A stretch of 11,502 nt of DNA, taken from positions 1 through 11,502 of the forward strand of contig JAUVKA010000075.1 in the NCBI GenBank assembly GCA_030592205.1, read 5' to 3'. A model generated the notes under the pieces. It made no database searches and was not told where the DNA came from. It saw nothing but the letters and a program-made list of their open reading frames with translations. Below, piece after piece: positions 7,122 through 11,502 of this stretch; positions within the stretch are counted from its first letter, which is position 1, and every line of letters begins with the position of its first letter. A program made the translations under genes and the position numbers. This DNA comes from Bacteroidota bacterium. GTDB lineage: Bacteria > Bacteroidota > Bacteroidia > Bacteroidales > UBA12481.

Positions 7122-8135
7122 ATGAATAACAAGGATATAAAATACAATAAGTACGCTCTGGTTAGAGAGATGCTCGAAACGTCTGAGGTGATCCGCAAAT
7201 TTGATCCGGATTGTAACAAGAATATGGCTATAAAGAGCCAGGAAAAAAGAGGCCTTTTTCTCACAGGAGAGGGAAGCAGCAGAATTTTCCCTGCAAAAAG
7301 GGCTCAGTATGCATCCCAAAAATCCGGTTCGGTATGGCCAATTCTTACCGAGGGCTCTACCCAGGCTATGGATTATAAACTTGATGATTTTGCGGTATTT
7401 GGTGCTTCAAATTCAGGGCAAACCAAAGAAGTAGTTCGCTTATTTCAGCAAATCAAGGCTGAGGGGCATGATTGTTTTTATAGCCTGACAGCCAATCCGG
7501 ATACTACTCTGGAAAAACTGGCAATGGATGCACATGTTATGAATTGTGGGAAGGAGGATGCTGTTGCAGCAACAAAATCGGTTATTGAACAGGGACTATT
7601 TTACGATGGCCTTCTGAGGAATATGGCCGGAGATAAAATGAGCGGGCTGGATAAATTGGCAGATCAGGTGTCGGAGGTTCTGACAATGGAAATAGATCAA
7701 GAGTTGATTGATCTGATGAAAAATGCCGACATGCTTTATTTTGCCGGTAAAAATACTGGTGTTGCAGAGGAATTAACATTAAAAACCAATGAAATCACCA
7801 GGAAAAAGTCGGATTTTCTGGAGGGTACCTATGCCGTTCACGGTATAGAGGAGGTAATGGACAAAAAGGAGGTAGTAATTATCGTTGATCCTTTTGAGAG
7901 TGAGGAAGAAAAGTTTCAGGAGTGCCTTGTCAAAGGCGTTGGAATGAAGGTTATTGCAATTGCCAGCAGGGAAACATCCTTCCCAACAATCAGAATACCG
8001 GATGGTGGTCAGTATCAAGATTATGTTGAGCTGGCAGCAGGCTGGAATCTTCTGGTTGAAATAGGGATTGCGCTTGGTATTGATCTTGATAAGCCTGTAA
8101 GAGCCAGGAAGGTTGGCAACGAATATATAGTCTAA
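7122..8135 (+). CDS. Double-SIS sugar-phosphate isomerase/deaminase, GlmS-isomerase-like (candidate glucosamine-6-phosphate deaminase)
   Basis: A 337-residue protein with two SIS domains that resembles the isomerase half of glucosamine-6-phosphate synthase (GlmS) without its glutaminase half. The first SIS domain has the phosphate loop TGEGSS (48-53), SNSGQT (96-101, matching the GlmS SQSGET loop) and AVAATKS (147-153). In the second domain LKTNEI carries Glu224 and VHG carries His240. They are 16 residues apart, exactly as GlmS Glu488 and His504. The C-tail DKPVRARK places Lys330 where GlmS has Lys603. All three catalytic positions for aldose-ketose isomerisation are therefore present. Without a glutaminase domain such proteins usually run as deaminases (NagB-II of Shewanella, archaeal GlmD), giving fructose-6-phosphate and ammonia. 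The flanking deacetylase, kinase and phosphofructokinase fit this. It might instead act on another amino-sugar phosphate or a glycated amino acid (FrlB-like). Confidence 0.85.
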   Translation: MNNKDIKYNKYALVREMLETSEVIRKFDPDCNKNMAIKSQEKRGLFLTGEGSSRIFPAKRAQYASQKSGSVWPILTEGSTQAMDYKLDDFAVFGASNSGQTKEVVRLFQQIKAEGHDCFYSLTANPDTTLEKLAMDAHVMNCGKEDAVAATKSVIEQGLFYDGLLRNMAGDKMSGLDKLADQVSEVLTMEIDQELIDLMKNADMLYFAGKNTGVAEELTLKTNEITRKKSDFLEGTYAVHGIEEVMDKKEVVIIVDPFESEEEKFQECLVKGVGMKVIAIASRETSFPTIRIPDGGQYQDYVELAAGWNLLVEIGIALGIDLDKPVRARKVGNEYIV

Positions 8136-8139
8136 ATAA

Positions 8140-8168
8140 GGCGATGCTTGTTTTTCTATAGCATCTCC
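8140..8168 (+). other. Intercistronic hairpin between the SIS gene and the ROK gene
   Basis: GATGCT (8143-8148) pairs with AGCATC (8160-8165) across an 11-base T-rich loop. After one C/T mismatch the stem extends by two G-C pairs (8140-8141 with 8167-8168). No U-tract follows, so it is not a standard intrinsic terminator. It lies in the 47-base gap within the operon and could set mRNA processing or stability, or tune expression of the kinase and mannosidase. Confidence 0.45.
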
Positions 8169-8182
8169 GAAACTGTGAAAAT

Positions 8183-9160
8183 ATGATTAAAGCTGCGTTA
8201 GGAATAGATATTGGCGGGACAAATACAGATTTTGCATTTATTGACCGCGAAGGAAAAGTCCTGGTTGAAGACAGGATTTCGACCAAAGGCTTCAAAGAGG
8301 TAGAAGTTTTTCTTGGAGCCCTGAATGAAAAAATCCGACTTGCCTGTAAAAGGCTTCCAGGTCGTATGGAGGTTATCGGTATTGGGGTAGGAGCTCCTAT
8401 GGGTAACATTAATAAGGGAACTATTGAGCACGCTGCTGACCTACCCTGGAAAGGGGTAATTCCTTTGGCTGAAATGATGGGAAAGTATACTGATATCCCT
8501 ATTTTGGTAACCAATGATGCTAATGCGGCAGCAGTAGGTGAATTGATATACGGTGGAGCTAAAGGCATGAAAAATTTTGCGGTCATTACTCTGGGAACGG
8601 GTCTTGGGAGCGGTATTGTAACTGATGGCAAACTATTATACGGACAAGATGGTTTTGCCGGTGAACTTGGTCATACAACAGTACGGCCGGGACGAACTAA
8701 CCGTGAATGTGGCTGTGGACGTGTAGGATGCCTGGAAACTTATGTTTCAGCAACCGGAATTAAGCGTACTATGTTTAAGATTTTAGCAGATTCGATTGAG
8801 GAATCCGAACTCAGAAATATTTGTTATCGTGATATGACATCTCTCCATATCAGCGAAGCAGCTGAGAAGGGTGATAAGTTAGCTATCATGGCTTATGAGC
8901 ATACCGGTGAGATGTTGGGCTTAAAACTGGCAGATCTTGTAGCTCATACTAACCCCGAGGCAATTTTTCTCTTTGGAGGACTTACCCTGTCGAAAGGATT
9001 GATCCTGGAACCAACTCAAAAGTCTTTTGAAGAAGGACTGTTAAGTATTTATAAAGGTAAGGTCAAGCTCCTGCCCTCACAACTTAATTCAACTAATGCC
9101 GCTGTTTTAGGTGCCAGTGCACTAGCCTGGGATATATATGAAAAAACTCTAAGCAAATGA
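8183..9160 (+). CDS. ROK-family sugar kinase (glucokinase/N-acetylhexosamine kinase type)
   Basis: A 325-residue ATP-dependent sugar kinase with every ROK landmark. The phosphate-binding loop DIGGTNT is at 9-15. NDANAAAVGE (111-120) contains the catalytic base Asp112. The adenosine-side loop TLGTGLGSGI is at 136-145. The sugar-binding ELGH is at 161-164, and the zinc cluster CGCGRVGCLE spans 176-185, with His164, Cys176, Cys178 and Cys183 as ligands. A C-terminal FLFGGL strand (about 262-267) closes the fold. There is no N-terminal helix-turn-helix, so it is an enzyme and not a NagC/Mlc-type repressor. Members from Bacteroides (RokA) accept glucose, mannose and GlcNAc, so glucosamine, GlcNAc and mannose are all plausible. 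In this operon it would supply the phosphorylated amino sugar to the SIS protein and perhaps also phosphorylate mannose freed by the GH92 enzyme. Its stop overlaps the next start as ATGA, implying coupled translation. Confidence 0.92.
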   Translation: MIKAALGIDIGGTNTDFAFIDREGKVLVEDRISTKGFKEVEVFLGALNEKIRLACKRLPGRMEVIGIGVGAPMGNINKGTIEHAADLPWKGVIPLAEMMGKYTDIPILVTNDANAAAVGELIYGGAKGMKNFAVITLGTGLGSGIVTDGKLLYGQDGFAGELGHTTVRPGRTNRECGCGRVGCLETYVSATGIKRTMFKILADSIEESELRNICYRDMTSLHISEAAEKGDKLAIMAYEHTGEMLGLKLADLVAHTNPEAIFLFGGLTLSKGLILEPTQKSFEEGLLSIYKGKVKLLPSQLNSTNAAVLGASALAWDIYEKTLSK

Positions 9161-11391
9161 AAACCTCACACAAGTTTCTCCTGACATCACTTTTTCCCCT
9201 CCTGTTTTTTGGCTCTTGCACAATGAATTCCGGGGAGGATTATACCCAATTTGTAGATCCATTTATTGGAACAGCAAATCACGGTCATACATTTCCAGGG
9301 GCAACATTGCCTTTTGGTATGGTTCAGCTTAGTCCCGACAATGGAGTAAGTGGATGGGACTGGTGTTCAGGTTACAACTGGGTGGATTCTACTTTGGTTG
9401 GATTCTCACATAAGCATCTTAGTGGAACTGGAATTGGCGACCTGGCAGATATTCTTTTTCTGCCTACAGTAAAAAACATGAAAAAAGGTGAGTATATCCC
9501 TGGAAAGGAATTCATATATAACTTCAAAGCCTGGTATACTCATGATGAAGAAAGTGCTTCTCCAGGATATTACTCACTTGCTTTCAGGGATTGGGATTCA
9601 CATGAAAACCCTATTAAGGCAGAGCTAACAGCTACAAAAAGAGTTGGTATCCACAAATATATTTTCCCTTCGGATATGGCTTCTAATCTTATTCTGGATT
9701 TAGGATTTGCCATAAACTGGGACGCTCCATCCGAAACTTTTATTCAGGTTGTTAATGATACTCTGATTACCGGTTATCGCAAATCCAAAGGATGGGCCAA
9801 TAATCAGCAGGTCTTTTTTGCTGCTTCTTTTGATACACCTTTGGAATCATATGTCCTGTATAAAGCAGGAATGGCCATTGAATCAACTTCAATCGTGAAA
9901 GGTAAATTTACCGAGGCTATCTTCTCGTTTGGAGAAAAAACGGATAAGTTGATGATGAAAGTAGCAATTTCATCAGCTACTATGGAAGGAGCTTTGAATA
10001 ATCTAAAAGTAGAAGCACCTCATTGGAAATTTGAAAAATACCAGAGAGAGGCGAAACAGGCATGGAATGTTGAATTATCGAAATTAGATGCCACTACACA
10101 GGATGATGCGCTTAAGAGAACTTTCTATACTGCTCTTTATCATAGCTTTATAGCACCAAACCTTTTTTCAGATGTGGATGGTATGTACCGTGGGATTGAT
10201 CGGGAAATTCACAAGGCTGAAGGCTGGGATAATTATACGGTCTTCTCATTATGGGATACATTCAGGGCAGCTCATCCCTTATTCACTCTTACTCAGCAAG
10301 AGCGGATTCCAGATCTCATTAATGCCATGCTGGTGCATTATGACGAAAGCGGACTATTACCTGTTTGGACTCTGGATGGATGTGAAACAAACTGCATGAT
10401 TGGCTATCATGCTATTCCTGTTATTGTAGATGCAATGACTAAAGGTTTCAAGTTTGATTTTGAAAAGGCTTTTGAAGCGATGAAGGCTAGTGCAATGCAT
10501 GATGGAAGAGGTCTGAAAGCGTATAGAGAATATGCTTATATCCCTGCCGATCTGGAAAATGAGTCTGTTTCCAAAACCCTGGAATATGCATATGACGACT
10601 GGTGTATAGCTCAGATGGCTAAAAAGCTTGGTAAGGATGATGAGTATTCATATTTTATGGAACGGGCAAATTACTTTCGAAATCTTTTTGATCCCAATAC
10701 AGGATTTATGAGGGGGAAATTATCTGATGGGAACTGGAAGCCGGGATTCAATCCACTATTCAGCAATCATAGAGATGATGAGTATACCGAAGGGAATGCC
10801 TGGCAATACCTGTGGTTTGTACCCCATATGCCGGAAACTTTGATTGAACTTGTGGGTGGAAGGGATGCTTTTATCATTAAGCTGGATTCCCTTTTTAATA
10901 CTTCAGAGAAAGTTCAGGGCGAATTTGCTTCTTCTGACATATCTGGTTTGATCGGTCAGTATGCACATGGGAATGAACCTGGCCACCATACAGCATACTT
11001 ATTTAATATTGCGGGTCAGCCATGGAGAACACAAGAACTTGTTCATCAGATCAGGACTGAATTATATACAGATCAAGCTGATGGATTGTGTGGGAATGAG
11101 GATTGTGGTCAGATGTCGGCCTGGTATGTATTGAATGCAATAGGATTTTACCCCCTTAACCCGGCCGACGGGATCTATCATATTGGAACACCGGCGTTTA
11201 ACGAGCTTATACTCAGGCTTCCGGAGGATAAAAATTTCATTATTACGGCTGATAATCTTTCAGCAGACAATTTCTATGTTCAGGAAATTATGCTAAATGG
11301 AGAAGTTCTCGACCGAAACTGGATTAGTCATGAAGAAGTTTCGGCAGGGGGTAAACTCCATTTTTCAATGGGGCCAGATCCAAAAAAATAG
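9157..11391 (+). CDS. GH92 family alpha-mannosidase, lipoprotein
   Basis: A 744-residue, full-length member of GH92, a family of calcium-dependent inverting exo-alpha-mannosidases that trim mannose from N-glycans and mannans. It opens with a lipoprotein signal: basic MKTSHK, a hydrophobic run and the lipobox FFGSC with Cys21. It is therefore exported and lipid-anchored, in the periplasm or at the outer membrane. The family N-domain signature runs from FVDPFIGT (32-39) through GHTFPGATLPFGMVQLSPD (43-61) and FSHKHLSGTG (83-92). The (alpha/alpha)6 part carries LWDTFRAAHPL (from about 365), EGNAWQY with Glu545 (the probable general acid) and GNEPGHH (605-611). CGNEDCGQMSAWY follows from about 645, with Asp649 near the expected base. 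The C-terminus MGPDPKK is normal. Linkage specificity (alpha-1,2, 1,3, 1,6 or phospho-mannose) is not readable. It overlaps the ROK gene by four bases. Confidence 0.95.
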   Translation: MKTSHKFLLTSLFPLLFFGSCTMNSGEDYTQFVDPFIGTANHGHTFPGATLPFGMVQLSPDNGVSGWDWCSGYNWVDSTLVGFSHKHLSGTGIGDLADILFLPTVKNMKKGEYIPGKEFIYNFKAWYTHDEESASPGYYSLAFRDWDSHENPIKAELTATKRVGIHKYIFPSDMASNLILDLGFAINWDAPSETFIQVVNDTLITGYRKSKGWANNQQVFFAASFDTPLESYVLYKAGMAIESTSIVKGKFTEAIFSFGEKTDKLMMKVAISSATMEGALNNLKVEAPHWKFEKYQREAKQAWNVELSKLDATTQDDALKRTFYTALYHSFIAPNLFSDVDGMYRGIDREIHKAEGWDNYTVFSLWDTFRAAHPLFTLTQQERIPDLINAMLVHYDESGLLPVWTLDGCETNCMIGYHAIPVIVDAMTKGFKFDFEKAFEAMKASAMHDGRGLKAYREYAYIPADLENESVSKTLEYAYDDWCIAQMAKKLGKDDEYSYFMERANYFRNLFDPNTGFMRGKLSDGNWKPGFNPLFSNHRDDEYTEGNAWQYLWFVPHMPETLIELVGGRDAFIIKLDSLFNTSEKVQGEFASSDISGLIGQYAHGNEPGHHTAYLFNIAGQPWRTQELVHQIRTELYTDQADGLCGNEDCGQMSAWYVLNAIGFYPLNPADGIYHIGTPAFNELILRLPEDKNFIITADNLSADNFYVQEIMLNGEVLDRNWISHEEVSAGGKLHFSMGPDPKK

Positions 11392-11415
11392 ATTAAAAAC
11401 AGATGTTTATGTTAT

Positions 11416-11443
11416 TGTGATTTTAATTTTTTGGGGAATCACA
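11416..11443 (+). terminator. Weak stem-loop downstream of the GH92 gene
   Basis: TGTGATT (11416-11422) pairs with AATCACA (11437-11443) around a T/G-rich loop, 25 bases after the GH92 stop. The stem is 7 bp plus one G-T pair and is A/T-rich, and no clean T-tract follows immediately. It may be a weak terminator or mRNA-end structure for the operon, or chance. Confidence 0.22.
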
Positions 11444-11502
11444 TGGGTGTATATCGACTTTTTGCGCGGTTTTTGCTGAATAGATATTGCTATGACAACA
11501 AA

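Noticed and set aside
7990..8631. 213-codon minus-strand frame
   Set aside because: It lies antisense to the end of the SIS gene and the first half of the ROK kinase gene, where all ROK motifs are intact on the plus strand. The translation is Ser/Pro/Ile-rich without any family match I recognise.
8183..9160. ROK protein as a NagC/Mlc-like transcriptional repressor
   Set aside because: The protein begins directly at the ATPase domain (DIGGT at residue 9) with no helix-turn-helix, so it is a kinase.
11492..11502. ATG at 11492 as the start of the next gene
   Set aside because: Only three codons are visible (MTT) and there is no convincing ribosome-binding site, so a gene cannot be supported from this window.

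Overview
The window looks like a chromosomal segment from a member of the Bacteroidota, probably an anaerobic or marine Bacteroidales/Marinilabiliales-type bacterium. The evidence is the AT-rich composition, weak Shine-Dalgarno sites with A/T-rich start regions, an S46 dipeptidyl-peptidase N-terminus, a GH92 lipoprotein mannosidase and TAnnTTTG-like promoter elements. The species cannot be named from the sequence alone. No RNA genes, insertion sequences, CRISPR arrays or att sites were seen. No gene-free stretch exceeds 300 bases; the longest gap, 197-433, is about 237 bases.

Left part (1-2180, mostly minus strand): the first 65 codons of an S46 peptidase run off the left edge. An AT-rich gap follows, with a 14-bp palindrome, a short AATTGGGG tandem repeat and a doubtful 41-codon plus-strand ORF. 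Next come RNase HII (rnhB) and a GT4-family glycosyltransferase, whose reading frames overlap by 11 bases. A 117-base divergent intergenic region separates them from a plus-strand Wzx-like flippase (2298-3767) that probably starts at TTG.

Right part (3821-11391, plus strand): six closely spaced genes that read as one pathway. They encode a FucP/NagP-type sugar permease, a PPi-type phosphofructokinase, a PIG-L/LmbE-family deacetylase, a double-SIS sugar-phosphate isomerase/deaminase, a ROK sugar kinase and a GH92 alpha-mannosidase lipoprotein. The SIS protein keeps the three catalytic residues of the GlmS isomerase domain (Glu224, His240, Lys330) but lacks the glutaminase domain.

The most economical reading is a NagA/NagB-independent route for N-acetylated amino sugars. 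The sugar is imported, deacetylated by the PIG-L protein, phosphorylated by the ROK kinase, deaminated/isomerised to fructose-6-phosphate by the SIS protein, and pushed into glycolysis by the PPi-PFK. This resembles in logic the archaeal (Thermococcus) chitin route, which uses an LmbE-family deacetylase and a GlmS-like deaminase (GlmD). The co-encoded GH92 enzyme points to mannose-capped N-glycans, which contain both mannose and GlcNAc, as a possible source. The family assignments are strong; the pathway, its order and its substrate are inference.
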